Shown piece after piece: positions 13,901 to 22,539 of a DNA stretch of 64,000 nucleotides. The position numbers and the translations under genes are program-made. The notes under the pieces are model-generated. The model was given only the letters and a program-made list of their open reading frames with translations, was not told the DNA's origin and did not search any database. Position 1 is the stretch's first letter. The number at the start of each line of letters is the position of its first letter. Source of the stretch: Sciurus carolinensis (taxonomy: Eukaryota; Chordata; Mammalia; Rodentia; Sciuridae); NCBI RefSeq assembly GCF_902686445.1, contig NC_062215.1, positions 24,822,750-24,886,749 of the forward strand, written 5' to 3'.

Positions 13901-16052
13901 CTGTTGGGCCACCCTACGCACTGCAGTGGAGTTGAAGAAAGAAATGACCTGTTAGCCCAGGAAGCAAAGGAGGAGCACAGGATGGGGAGGTTCCTTTTCT
14001 AGGTATTTCCAGATCAAGTTCTGGAAAAGAGAGCCCAGTTCCTTAGGACTGTAAGTCATCTTGCCCTGTCTGGATGTACCACTACCAAGCAAGGATCATG
14101 GAGAGTTGAAAGTTGTTGAAGAACACAGTCGGTGCAATGATTGCCACAAAAGGCTATCTGGGGTGAATGTTTGACCCGCCCTGGCTTTCTCTTGCCAGGA
14201 AGCAGACCTCTGGCTTTCTCCTAAACTCTAAGCCCTGAGTATTCAGGGAATATAAACCAAGACTTAACATCAAGCAGAGCTAAGCTTAATTAGTGAGGTA
14301 AATTGGCAGGAAAAAAATTTAGACAATGTATTTCAAAACCATATATACACTATCATATCTTTCTTTCCTGCCCCTATTAGTATTAATAGCTGGGAGCTAA
14401 TTTCAACACAGGTCAGATGCCTTCCTTCCTAGGCCTAAGAAGGAAGAAGGGCCTGCAGTAACCAGGAGAGGATAAGAACAGCCCAGGGCGTTAGAATTTA
14501 AACTCAAATACAAAGGCAACAACCCTGTGCTCTGTAGTACAAAGTAAGTCTGTAGGTCAGGGTTAACCCAAAGACTGCAGGATCGCAATTTATGTTCAAA
14601 AAACAGGGCTATCGACTGCAGTAACGGCTGCCTCTTCTACAATGAGATCCCCAGTCACTATATTTAAGCATTACAGGTAGCCGAAGGACATGCCATTGGG
14701 CTCAAAACCCATAATTTTTCCAACCCTCTCAATAGTTTGTGGATCAGGAAGAACCAAGGAATGGGATTTGAAGACACCCCTTTTCCTCCTTAAGAATATC
14801 CTCAACATCAATAGTGATGCTTTTCATCCACGCAGCGGGGAATAGTAAGTCCCTGTTGCAGATCTTTTGAATTGAAATGCTCACCACTCTCATACCGGCA
14901 GCTGGATAGATTAATCACCAATCATCTGGAAAAGAGAAAAAGGAAAGCACAAGACAGAGACAGACTGCACCCAGAAACATCCTGTCCCAGATGGAGCTGC
15001 AGGAAGCCTAAGCTGAGCTGTCACACTAAGCCTGGTTCGACCATTCCCATCACTGAGGACATGAATGGGTAGAGTGGCAGAAAATATGGAATCAGAGTGC
15101 AGTTACTCTGTCCAAGTGGTACAAGTTCTGTATTGCAATTATATGAATTAATTATTGAATTATATTGAATTATAATATGAAGCTGCATGCTAGTTTTGCA
15201 TACAGCTTCATATTAACACCATGGTCTTAGTCATTTTACTCCAGTGACCCACAGGGGACAGAAATTTAAAATATTTTTGGACAAAATACTTGTCTCTCTC
15301 TTCATCTTCTCCTTAAGGGAAGCTGTCAGTGAGAAAGCAGACAAACTTTCAGACATTAATCAGTCTGAATGGAGCAAGACATGGCAAAATATTAAACAAG
15401 AACTGGAATCCACAAGCTACAGTCAGATCCTAATAAAATAACATGATTCTCTTATATTTAAAATGCACTAAATTCTCAGAATAAGCACTTTCTTTTTTTC
15501 TTAATACCGTTATTTTATTTATTTTATGTGGTGCTGAGGATCAAACCCAGTGCCTCACACATGAGGCAAGAGCTCCATCACTGAACCACAACCCCTACCC
15601 AAATAAGCACTTTCTTATACTTATGCAAGGAAATTTTCTCTCTCCACCCATTTTTCCAAAGGAATTCTAAATATAAATAGAATGAAAATCAGGACAAGGT
15701 ACAGTTTTACATATAATTATTTGATTCTATAAAACAGGCCATCTAAAGTGCCTTCTCTCTATGTGAACTGAAAGCAGAGTGATTTTGACATTTTCCTTTA
15801 CTCTATCAGGTCCCCTTCCCTTCAGGTCCTTCCTGTTCTTACCAACATGGATCCCCTTTCCCCATCTTTCAATCCTAACCTCTTTTTCTTCCTCTTTTTC
15901 TTGCTTTGCTGATGGGCATCCTGGAGCCTCTTTTGTGTGTTCTCTCTCACAAAAGCCAGGGTGATGATTTCTTTTAGATCTTCTATGTTACTGTCCTCCC
16001 TCTCCTCGGAGTCTGCTCCTTCCTCACCTTCAGAAGTCAGGCACTGTAGCAT
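729..16052 (-). CDS. TTLL6: Tubulin polyglutamylase TTLL6 (eleven coding exons, C-terminal part outside window)
   Basis: TTLL6 is an ATP-dependent ligase of the tubulin-tyrosine-ligase-like family that elongates glutamate side chains on tubulin tails in cilia and flagella. Eleven minus-strand coding exons are readable, in transcript order: 16052-15880, 14925-14885, 13920-13802, 13556-13426, 11912-11756, 10926-10783, 10175-10090, 5821-5596, 4299-4124, 1999-1811 and 909-729. They give about 541 codons of a protein that is roughly 840 residues in human. The TTL/ATP-grasp core is clear: [15 protein letters not shown] (nucleotide-binding lysine and glycine loop), [22 protein letters not shown], and [18 protein letters not shown] (metal-binding end of the site). 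All listed junctions use GT-AG and keep phase, and the core has no stop. The one defect is a TGA at the start of the second exon. The 3' exons with the divergent tail lie beyond position 1. Identity rests on recognised protein sequence and on the neighbour CALCOCO2. Confidence 0.95.
1355..1490 (+). repeat. MIR fragment
   Basis: The core pattern TTATGTGATTCCCCTCTCTG followed by CATAAAATGAGG resembles the MIR core and 3' part. It is old and diverged. Confidence 0.5.
1811..1999 (-). CDS. TTLL6: TTLL6 coding exon 10
   Basis: It encodes [20 protein letters not shown], then [20 protein letters not shown] and a tail ending SRAREVYAR. The GGFRLIYP block is conserved in TTLL6 and TTLL13. The acceptor is AACAG|GATTGA and the donor CCCG|GTAGGA, phase 2. 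Confidence 0.93.
2000..3270. other. TTLL6 intron, unique sequence
   Basis: This stretch between TTLL6 exons 10 and 9 holds no exon that I can support. Part of 2570-2810 vaguely resembles a MIR. Open frames at 2442-3004 lack any recognisable protein. Confidence 0.5.
3271..3480 (+). repeat. Composite B1-ID SINE
   Basis: The left half is 7SL-like (GGTGCAGTGGC, GAGGCTGAGGCAGGAGGATC) and the right half ID-like (GCTGGGGATGTG, GGGTTCAATTCC), with an A-rich linker and tail. This is the typical squirrel composite SINE. Confidence 0.9.
3588..3662 (-). repeat. ID SINE fragment
   Basis: The reverse complement of the ID body (GTACTGGGAATCAAACCCAGTG) follows a T-run, which is the reversed poly(A) tail. 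Confidence 0.75.
3757..3943 (+). repeat. Composite B1-ID SINE
   Basis: CTGTAATCCCAGCTACTGAG and GAGGCTGAAGCAGG mark the 7SL-like half. GGCTCAATGGTAGAG and GGGTCAATTTCC mark the ID half. Confidence 0.88.
4124..4299 (-). CDS. TTLL6: TTLL6 coding exon 9
   Basis: It encodes [20 protein letters not shown], then [20 protein letters not shown] and [19 protein letters not shown]. The first residues complete the EVN active-site triplet. The rest begins the helical, basic microtubule-binding region of autonomous polyglutamylases. The donor is GTCAG|GTACAG, phase 2. Confidence 0.94.
4300..5595. other. TTLL6 intron, unique sequence
   Basis: This intron lies between exons 9 and 8 and has no repeat or exon that I can name. 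Confidence 0.5.
5596..5821 (-). CDS. TTLL6: TTLL6 coding exon 8 (metal-binding end of active site)
   Basis: It encodes [20 protein letters not shown] and, after [20 protein letters not shown], the segment [20 protein letters not shown] ending in EV. The Asp and Glu of this segment, with the Asn opening the next exon, coordinate magnesium in TTLL enzymes. The acceptor is TTCCAG|GAAACT and the donor GGAG|GTAGGG. Confidence 0.95.
6131..6451 (+). repeat. Composite SINE with nested ID element
   Basis: A B1-ID composite is interrupted by a separate ID element (about 6259-6396, GGCTGGGGTTGTGGCTCAGT with an A-rich tail). After it the ID half resumes (GGCTTGGGATGTGGCTCAGT). Both inserts are on the plus strand. 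Confidence 0.8.
6452..7799. other. TTLL6 intron, unique sequence
   Basis: No exon is supported between the SINEs at 6131 and 7800. Open frames at 6464-6876 and 6904-7383 show no family similarity. Confidence 0.5.
7800..7944 (+). repeat. Composite B1-ID SINE
   Basis: A diverged 7SL-like half (CGCCTGTATTCCAGCAACTT) and ID half (GGGTTCAATTCCCAGTAG) are present. Its A/G-rich tail has grown into the adjacent microsatellite. Confidence 0.82.
7943..8150. repeat. Compound purine microsatellite
   Basis: Consecutive runs are (GA)n at 7943-7992, (GGGGA)n at about 7998-8030, (GGAA)n at 8042-8091, (GTGA)n and then GGGA-rich sequence. It is an all-purine tract of about 200 bases that probably grew from the SINE tail. 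Long minus-strand open frames here are low-complexity artefacts. Confidence 0.95.
8532..8645 (+). repeat. ID SINE
   Basis: The ID body TCTGTGGTAGAGCACTTGCC and GGTTCCATCCCCAGCAC ends in an ATAAATAAATGAAAGAAAG tail. Confidence 0.88.
8862..8985 (-). repeat. MIR fragment
   Basis: The pattern GAAGTAACTTGGCCAAGCTT after GGCTCAGAGAG is the reverse complement of the MIR core. Confidence 0.6.
9228..9440 (+). repeat. MIR element
   Basis: GGGTGACCTTGGGCAACTTA followed by CTCAGTTTCCTCATCTGCAA is a clear MIR core and 3' half. Confidence 0.8.
10090..10175 (-). CDS. TTLL6: TTLL6 coding exon 7
   Basis: It encodes [20 protein letters not shown] followed by [18 protein letters not shown] is a core motif of the TTLL active site. 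The acceptor is CCAG|GATGAT and the donor AAGAG|GTAAGG. Confidence 0.95.
10478..10690 (+). repeat. MIR element
   Basis: The MIR core TGTGTGACCTTGGACAAGTC and the downstream CTCTCTGTAAAAAGGAATAA are recognisable. It lies in the intron between exons 7 and 6 of TTLL6. Confidence 0.75.
10783..10926 (-). CDS. TTLL6: TTLL6 coding exon 6
   Basis: It encodes [20 protein letters not shown], then [20 protein letters not shown] and [16 protein letters not shown] is a conserved TTLL strand. Compared with the sequences I remember, GLVRF (usually GLARF) and TCYSYPC (usually TSYSHPC) are small lineage differences. The exon is 144 nt, phase 0 at both ends. Confidence 0.95.
11060..11165 (+). repeat. MIR fragment
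   Basis: TGTGACCTTGAGGAGATCAC followed by TTGGTTTCCTGATCTCTTCA is a diverged MIR core. Confidence 0.55.
11756..11912 (-). CDS. TTLL6: TTLL6 coding exon 5 (ATP-grasp glycine loop)
   Basis: It encodes [20 protein letters not shown], then [20 protein letters not shown] and [12 protein letters not shown]. It contains the ATP-binding lysine (CKPD) and the GCQGRGI loop typical of TTLL ligases. The acceptor is GGTAG|CTGGGG and the donor AAAG|GTACTT. Confidence 0.96.
12345..12470 (+). repeat. MIR fragment
   Basis: CAAGTGGTATGACATTGAAT and CTCTCTGGGCTTCAGTGTTT fit a diverged MIR. Confidence 0.45.
12475..13425. other. TTLL6 intron, unique sequence
   Basis: No exon or named repeat is supported here. 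Open frames at 12713-13352 have no recognised homologue. Confidence 0.45.
13426..13556 (-). CDS. TTLL6: TTLL6 coding exon 4
   Basis: It encodes [20 protein letters not shown], then [20 protein letters not shown] and LPA. This is the start of the catalytic TTL domain. The acceptor is GTAG|AAAATC and the donor GCTGA|GTGAGT, phase 2. Confidence 0.94.
13659..13786. repeat. Duplicated 128-bp segment, copy 1 (TTLL6 intron)
   Basis: It is gap-free and differs at only three positions from 14526-14653, in the same orientation, 867 bases apart. The copy ends 15 bases from TTLL6 exon 3. The sequence is not a SINE, L1 or MIR that I recognise. Confidence 0.95.
13802..13920 (-). CDS. TTLL6: TTLL6 coding exon 3
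   Basis: It encodes [20 protein letters not shown] followed by [20 protein letters not shown], a hallmark of the TTLL6/TTLL13 subgroup N-terminal lobe. The acceptor is CTGCAG|TGCG and the donor CAG|GTATTT. An internal ATG (13822-13820) is the first in-frame Met after the suspect TGA of exon 2. Confidence 0.93.
14526..14653. repeat. Duplicated 128-bp segment, copy 2 (TTLL6 intron)
   Basis: This is the partner of 13659-13786 with 125 of 128 bases identical. It lies in the intron between TTLL6 coding exons 2 and 3, about 230 bases from exon 2. Confidence 0.95.
14885..14925 (-). CDS. TTLL6: TTLL6 coding exon 2 (with in-frame TGA)
   Basis: The exon encodes [12 protein letters not shown], matching the conserved family segment between the basic run and VRRAAQQYG, with donor AGTG|GTGAGC. 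The only AG acceptor is at 14927-14926 after a strong pyrimidine tract. With phase 2 from exon 1 the first full codon is TGA (14924-14922), just before the conserved Leu. The other two incoming phases also reach a stop within five codons. See findings. Confidence 0.75.
15512..15602 (-). repeat. ID SINE
   Basis: The reversed ID body GTGGTGCTGAGGATCAAACC and CATCACTGAACCACAACCCC is inside the TTLL6 intron between coding exons 1 and 2. Confidence 0.85.
15880..16052 (-). CDS. TTLL6: TTLL6 coding exon 1 (start codon exon)
   Basis: The chosen ATG (16052-16050) begins [12 protein letters not shown], the known TTLL6 N terminus, followed by an acidic stretch and a basic run KKKRKKKR. The donor is AG|GTTAGG, leaving phase 2. 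The exon continues 5' as UTR; a likely acceptor, with a pyrimidine run before CAG, puts its start at about 16095. A longer ORF extends upstream to 16283 but reads through that acceptor and has no family similarity that I recognise. Confidence 0.9.
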
Positions 16053-17151
16053 CTTCCTGGCTTGGAAGGAGGCTCTGGGGAAATACCAGCTCCCCCTGGA
16101 CAAAGAGCAAAAGGGAACGTACTTACACGGACCCACCTGCAGGGGGACCCCCTCCCTAGCGCATGTGGGTGGTGAACTAGAATTCCAAGACAAGGCAACA
16201 GGTGGTAGTTTATAAAATACCACCCAACCCACCTCCACAGTTGGTGCAAGCTCTGGGAAGGAGTTGATTTCACCTTTTGCCATTGACTATGTCCTTGGAG
16301 ACTTAACCCAGCCAACCCTAGCTTTGGTCTTTGCCTCCTGGGGTTTTCCCGAGCAGGCTGAGATGCTGTGCATGGCACTACTTGGTAAACAATCTTATTA
16401 TTAAAGTGAGTGAGTATCTGGAGACAGCTTCAGAACTAAGCCTGAAGCCTTCCTAGCTGAGGGAGCTTGTCCCTGAGGGTGCAGTGGAGGTGCATTTAAG
16501 TCTGTTAACTCTTTCAGGGTTACATCCAACTCCCCACATAGTAATCTTCAGGCCTGAAAATAAAGGCAACGATCACTCAAGAACTACAGGGCTAATTTGT
16601 AGCTGACTGTAAGAGTCAAGCCCAAGGTCAAATGCAGACCTTCAAGTACACCAACCACCGAAAAGTCTATGACATCCCCCTCACCATCCACTCCAAATTA
16701 AAAATAACACCAAAGCATAAAACACATAAAAGGAAGTACAGCAAAGTTCTCATCCTCCTTAACTGCATGAGACATCTTTGATGTTTGCTTGAATTTTCAA
16801 ATATCACATTTTTAAAGTGGACTTTTAATGTTCCTGCTTCACTACTCCTTAGGAAAGTACTTAGTTTGCTTTTGGGTAACCCAGATATACCAGGCCCAAT
16901 TAACATGAATTCCCTTACATCCAAGGCTCCTGTGGCCATAAGTCCATGTTTCCAGTGCTTTTTCTTCCTCTTTTTAATTCCTAAAATCCTGCCAAGCTCC
17001 TCACTGTTTTAGCCCTCTCTTTTGATACCCAGTTATTTTGCTATTTACTATCTGTTCCTCCTTCACACACTCTTTGGATTTCAAAAATATATATTTATTA
17101 TATCGTATTATTATTGAAATAACATTAAAGGAGACTTTTAAAACGGGGTAG

Positions 17152-17242
17152 GGTGAACTGGGAATATAGTTCAGTAGTAGAGCACTTGCCTAGCATGCTG
17201 AAGGCCCTGGGTTCAACAATCCCCAGCACTGCAAACAAACAT
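17152..17242 (+). repeat. ID SINE
   Basis: TTCAGTAGTAGAGCACTTGC and GAAGGCCCTGGGTTCAACAA are ID landmarks. The internal box has a small insertion. Confidence 0.87.
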
Positions 17243-17324
17243 TTTAGAAATGGGGCATAGCAACTTTGACTTATCTGTGCCTTCTTTTATTCTTAACTTC
17301 TGAGCATAATTATTCTATTCATTT

Positions 17325-17458
17325 TTTAAAATCTTTTTTTAGTTGTAGATGGACACAATACCTTTATTTTATTTTTTTAATGTGGTGCTATGGATCGAAC
17401 CCAGGGCCCCATGCGTGCCAGGTGAGCACCCCATCACTGAGCCATAACCCCAGTCCTA
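17325..17458 (-). repeat. ID SINE with extended tail
   Basis: The reversed ID body (GTGCTATGGATCGAACCCAG) is preceded by TTAGTTGTAGATGGACACAA, the reversed 3' extension shared with the element at 27482. Confidence 0.87.
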
Positions 17459-17672
17459 TAGTCAATTTTACATCTGCTTTTTGTCCACATATCATACTGT
17501 AAACATCCTTCTAGTGGTGGCAAAGTTTGCAGGTTCCTAGTTTTTAACAGTTATGCAATATTCCATAGAAGGAATGTGCCTAAATTTAACCAACCATTGC
17601 CTTATTGTTGGAAATGTTAAGTTGCTTGTAATTTTTAATCTTATGTAAATAACTCTAAAATACACATTTTCA

Positions 17673-17815
17673 AGATGGGTTTGATGGTGCAAGTCTGTAG
17701 TCCCATCTACTAGGGTGGCTAAGGCATGAGGATTACTTGAGCCCAGAAGTTCAAAACTAGCCTGGGCAAAATAGTAAGATGTCAAAGGGGAAAAAACAAA
17801 CAAACAAACAAAAAC
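17673..17815 (+). repeat. 7SL-derived monomer SINE
   Basis: GATGGTGCAAGTCTGTAGTC, TTGAGCCCAGAAGTTCAAAA and a (CAAA)n tail mark a free Alu/B1-like monomer without the ID half. Confidence 0.75.
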
Positions 17816-19390
17816 CCATACTTTTACAGAGAATCTTTTACTTCTTTGAGATTGTTTTCTTAAATTAATAACCAGAGATTATACTACTAACAAACAGGAA
17901 AATTATGTAGCTTCTGGTATACATATATTTTTTTCTTTTTTACCATGTTGTTTCCCAGAGGGATTTCAACAATTTTTTTCTAAGTATTACCAACAACATG
18001 CAATTACAGCAGGCTCAACAGAGGTACGCAATCTCTTGGGAATCACCTCCCCTCTGTACTTAAACTTGCTAATTCTAGACAATTCTTACACCCTACCACC
18101 ATGTCTTTAACATTATTACACCCTTCTACCTCCCTCTGCCCTTTTCCCAAAGTTAATTTGGTGTCAGGGTGGGAGCTCTAACTAGGAAGGCTACCCATGA
18201 ATATTTTAACAATAACCCTAATGTGGGAGAGTTCTTTGGGCTCTGCAAACAATTTTCATATGCATGCTCTCGTTGAATGCTTACAATCACCCCTGGAGAA
18301 AGACAGGCAGAATTATTACATGTACCAAGGATTGTCACTTGTTTTCTCTCTCTCACTGTCATTTGTACTCAAGTCCCTTTATGGTGACAGCAGAGCAGGG
18401 GAAAAAGAGTTGTGCTCTGGGCAACTGACATAAAACCTGAGCCTTGTAAGTCAGATTTCCTCAGTGACAGGGCATATTTTGGCGAAGTTCAAGAGAATTA
18501 ACATGAATCTTGACCTTGGGCTGCTCCTTCCTTGCAGGTAAACGGCCAGCTCCACTCCCCTAACCTTCCACAACGGCTCCTGTTTACCAAGCCCTCAAGG
18601 AGGAGTGGCTCGTTTACCTAAAGGTTAATGTTAACTTGGGGAGAAACTGACCCTGAATTTGACCTCTAGAGTCGGAAAGTATCTTTGCCCTTTCAAATCC
18701 TTACCCAAGTGGTCAGAACAAGTCATGGCTGCTTATATTTGTCTGCCTAAAAGAGAAAAATAACCAAACAAACAAACAAAAAGGTCAAATGGCTTGTCCT
18801 TGTGTGGGAAGGACTCAGGCCCACAGAGCAAGAAACTAAGTCCGTGTACTTTGGGAGGAACAGGTTCACCATGGCATTCTTGCCTACATTCCCCTGTATT
18901 CTAGGCTGCTTATGACACAAGTGCCACCTGGGTGGCACATGAGACAGGTGCAAGATGGCAGACAACAGTTCTTGCCACATGTGATTATTTTTTACTTTGT
19001 CTTTCTCCCTCCCTTTCACTCTCCCTAGATTCCTCCTCCCTGTTTAATTTCTATGGCTGAAAACTGCTAGCTTCCCTCCAAAGGCTCCTGAAAGAATATC
19101 TCATTCAAAGGTTGCCTGCTGGAGACTCATCCTGAACCTAGCCTGCAGAAGCATTCACTTGGCCCAGCAGTATGTTGTTATTGCTATAGTTGATAGACGT
19201 AGTTGCCAAGCTGGGCATGTCTGGGATTTTGAACACATGTCTATCTGACTCCACAGCCTGTCTCTCCGCTGCACTCTGCTGTCTTTTCCTCTCCAATGAT
19301 CACCCATAAATGTTGTAATCATAAAGTAACTGATTTCCTAGCTCCCAGATGCAGTCTTGGTGACTTTAGCCCCTTAAAATCAAATGTTTC

Positions 19391-19484
19391 AGTCTGGTGG
19401 TAGAGCTCAGCAGTAGAACATTTATTTAGCGTGCATGAGGCCCTAGGTTCAATCCCCAACATTGCCAAAAATAAATAAATAAAT
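19391..19484 (+). repeat. ID SINE
   Basis: AGAGCTCAGCAGTAGAACAT, GGCCCTAGGTTCAATCCCCA and an (AAAT)n tail are present. Confidence 0.85.
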
Positions 19485-19913
19485 TGTCCCTACATCCCTT
19501 AAAGTCACTCCTTCTAAATTTCCACCTCCAATGAGAGGTTTAGATCTCCCCAGATTTGTCAAACCCTGGGAACAGCTCTGCCACTGCTGCTTTGTATTCA
19601 TTTTCACTCTTTGTTCCCTTCTTTTCACCAATATCCACATTATACCAGGGCTCTTATTAGGGGTGTAATTAGAACATTTTCTAAGATATTATGGAATTCC
19701 TGAATATTAGATCTTGAAGGGACTTTGAAGAATGTTAGTTCAACCCATTTACTTTTTAGAGGAGGTTTTGAAATTTCCCCCATCCGCCTATATTGCCACC
19801 AGTCTAGACTAGGAAAGGGCATGTACACAGAGCTCGAGAGCAAGTTATTGGAGCCAGGAGCAACACCTCTGCTTCCTGCCCTGCCTAATTATCTTCTCAT
19901 TGTGCTAGGACAC

Positions 19914-20121
19914 TGGTAGGCATGATGGCACATGCCTGTAATTTCAATGGTTCAGGAGGCTGAGGCAGGAGGATTGTGAGTGCAAAGCCAGCCTTAGCAA
20001 CTTAGCAAGGTCCTAAGTAATTTAACCAGAACCTGTCTCAAAAAAATAGGGGGAGGGGCTTGGAATGTGGCTCCATGGTTAAGCTCCCCACCCCAGGTTC
20101 AACCCCAGGTTTAAAAACATA
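19914..20121 (+). repeat. Composite B1-ID SINE
   Basis: GGCATGATGGCACATGCCTG and GGAGGCTGAGGCAGGAGGAT mark the left half. The ID half follows after a CTCA/A linker, with a deletion in its middle. Confidence 0.88.
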
Positions 20122-20257
20122 ATAATGTACAAGGACAGCAGGCAAAGTGGACTAAGTACTTTTGGAGAGTTTGAAAAGGAAGACTAAGAGCTTTGCTATC
20201 AATGTAACAAACAAAACATGTTCAGTTTTCCCTTTTTGTTTTTCTTTCTTTTCCCAT

Positions 20258-20377
20258 TGCACACCCTTGGTATGGGGAACTGAACCCAAGAGTGTGCTGC
20301 CCCTGGATTACATCAACCATCACTTCTTATTTTTTATTTTGTGACAGGGTGTTGCTAAGTTGCCCAGGCTGGCCCAG
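20258..20377 (-). repeat. Composite SINE, truncated
   Basis: The reversed ID end (GGTATGGGGAACTGAACCCA) is followed by the reversed linker and B1 part (TTTTGTGACAGGGTGTTGCT). Confidence 0.78.
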
Positions 20378-20789
20378 TTTTTCTTAATGATGCAAGAAGC
20401 ATTCAGTTCACCTTTCCAAATAGGATAGTTAAGGCAGTGAAAAAACACTGATGTTTCCTTCCTTTTACGGATGGGTTTGATCTTGAGATCTTTCAAACCA
20501 GAGGCTGTCAACTTCATTCCTAGTTGGGGAGAAGGAAAATACCCTTCATTGGCCACCAGGGGGAGGAATGGAGCACTGGGATGGTTCCAGACAAACTTGC
20601 TGCAGGTTATTTGGAAAAAACCCAGAGTCCATGTCTGGTTTCCACTCCTGAAGGACTATACTTGTTGACTACTCTTGTTTTCCCTGGGAAAATGTTCAGT
20701 GCTTTCTTCTGCCAAGACTGAATGCATAGAGGTGTCCGTTAAATGAGAGGAAAGAATAATTTGGTGGGTGATTAAAATAAGAATGATAG

Positions 20790-21083
20790 GAAGCCTGGCA
20801 GTGGTACACGCCTGTGATCTCAGAAAGCTAAGGCAGGAGGATCACAAATTCAAGGCCAGGGGCTGGGGAGATAGCTCAGACTGTAGAGTGCTTGCCTTGT
20901 AAGCACAAGGCCCTGGGTTCGATCCCCAGCACCCCAAAAAAAAAAAAAAAAATTCAAGGCCAGCCTCAGCACTTAGGGAGACCCTAAGCAACTTAGTAAG
21001 ACCCTGTCTCAAAATAAAAGTTAAAAAGAGCTGGGGATGTAGCTCAGTGGTAGAGTGCCCCTGAGTCCAATCCCCAGCACTTG
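20790..21083 (+). repeat. Composite B1-ID SINE split by a younger ID
   Basis: The B1 half runs to 20859 and resumes at 20951, where CCAGCCTCAGCACTTAGG follows the duplicated site. The ID half ends near 21083. The interruption is described as a separate entry. Confidence 0.92.
20860..20950 (+). mobile_element. Young ID insertion with perfect target-site duplication
   Basis: This near-consensus ID (A box TAGCTCAGACTGTAGAG, B box GGGTTCGATCCC) has a pure poly(A) tail. It is flanked by identical 14-base copies of AAATTCAAGGCCAG (20846-20859 and 20951-20964). Confidence 0.95.
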
Positions 21084-21879
21084 GAGAGGAGAAGAAAAGA
21101 AAAGAAGAATGATAGGGGAACATGTTTTAAAGGTGAGTCAAATTCTTTCATTCCTTCCCCTTACAGCCTAAACTTTTCTTCCAGTTTGTAGGAATGTATA
21201 GTACTGAAGGATTCTCCTCTTTTGTCTGCCCTTGACTTCCTTCTCTTTTCCCAAATAATAGGTTTTCCTTCCCACACCCCTTCTCACGTTTTGGCTCTTG
21301 TTTCCATACTAGAAGGATCCATCTGAAGCCTCTAGTGACCAGCTCTTGGAAAATGCTGAATGGAGTGGAGACAAAACAATGCGGAGGAGAGACCTCTGGA
21401 TCTAGTTTTCAGCTTTGTCTTTCGGACTCAATATGGCATAGGAGCCAAGTTATTATTTCCTCTTTTCATTCCCTATCTTCTTGTGCTTACAGGACCCCCA
21501 AGAGGTTAAAAACTTCCCATTCAGGACAGTAGTTTGAGCTTTGATCCAGAGAGGATAAAATAAAATGCTTCTTGTGGCCTCTTTGCTTTTCCTTTTAGTC
21601 ACCCTTTGAATTTTAGCAAAATATAAACTAACAACAAAGGGATGGGGAGCCCAATTGCTCAAGGGCTTTGCCAATGAGAAATCCTGAGGATGACAGGCCA
21701 CATTCACTGAGAAAGATAAGAGTCTTGCAAACTCAGATGCCATCTTTTATTCTGCTAGAAATTTAGGAATTCTGCAAGATTGGAAGGTTCAGTTTTCAGG
21801 TTAGGCTCATGTCCGGTCATTTTCTCCAAAATATTTAAGGCAATAGTAGCAAAAACAGACAGATTTCCAGAATGATGGC

Positions 21880-22100
21880 TGTGGGTAATTTACCCTCTTC
21901 GTACCTCAGTTTCCTTATAAATAAAATGAGGATAATAAGTCATGTCACGGGATTGTTCTAAAGACTGAGTTAACATTTCTAATGCGCTTAAAGCAGAGCT
22001 TGGTTCAAAATGTGCGCCATATCATAAAAATGAGAATACGATGGTAGGATCGGGATAAATATTAAATCATTTTCTGGAGCACATGGCACAGTGCTTAATA
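21880..22100 (+). repeat. MIR element
   Basis: CTGTGGGTAATTTACCCTCT, CCTCAGTTTCCTTATAAATA and AAATGAGGATAATAAGTCAT form a recognisable MIR. Confidence 0.65.
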
Positions 22101-22136
22101 AACGTTAACCCCCTTCCCATTTCAACCCCAAATATA

Positions 22137-22219
<83 letters not shown>
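22137..22219. repeat. (TA)n followed by (T)n
   Basis: About 25 TA units run directly into about 30 T residues. The TA part is self-complementary and could extrude as a hairpin. Confidence 0.97.
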
Positions 22220-22539
22220 CCCCTCTAGGGCTCAAACCCCAGAGAAGAAGAGTATTCCCTCAGAAGGGGTGAGAAATAACAAATGGAGGTGAAAGAGAGA
22301 CAGGAAAGGAGGAAGGAGCATCCGCACAGGACTATATATCCCGGACATGAAAAATGCGAAGGCCAACGAAGAAAAGTGATGAAGTGAAGGACCCATGATG
22401 GTGAAGAAAGAAGCGAAAGGCTGTTTGAGTCCCAGGGATCGTTGGTATCTAAGGGACAGTTCCCTGGTGCACCGAGTTTAGGAAATCGGGGGAAGCTGGA
22501 AGTGAGCGTTAACAGCAGGGACTGAGAAAAGACAGAGCT

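Noticed and set aside
14526..14653. Duplicated 128-bp block as a processed pseudogene
   Set aside because: No poly(A), no target-site duplication, no recognisable protein in either strand, and the same orientation as its neighbour; a local duplication explains it better.
15822..15879. Extension of TTLL6 exon 1 past AG|GTTAGG to another donor (TTG|GTAAGA)
   Set aside because: It would add unconserved residues and does not avoid a stop in exon 2, as that phase reaches TAA after four codons.
20860..20950. tRNA-like gene with A and B boxes
   Set aside because: It is an ID SINE: tRNA-derived, with poly(A) tail and target-site duplication, and no intact cloverleaf acceptor stem seen.
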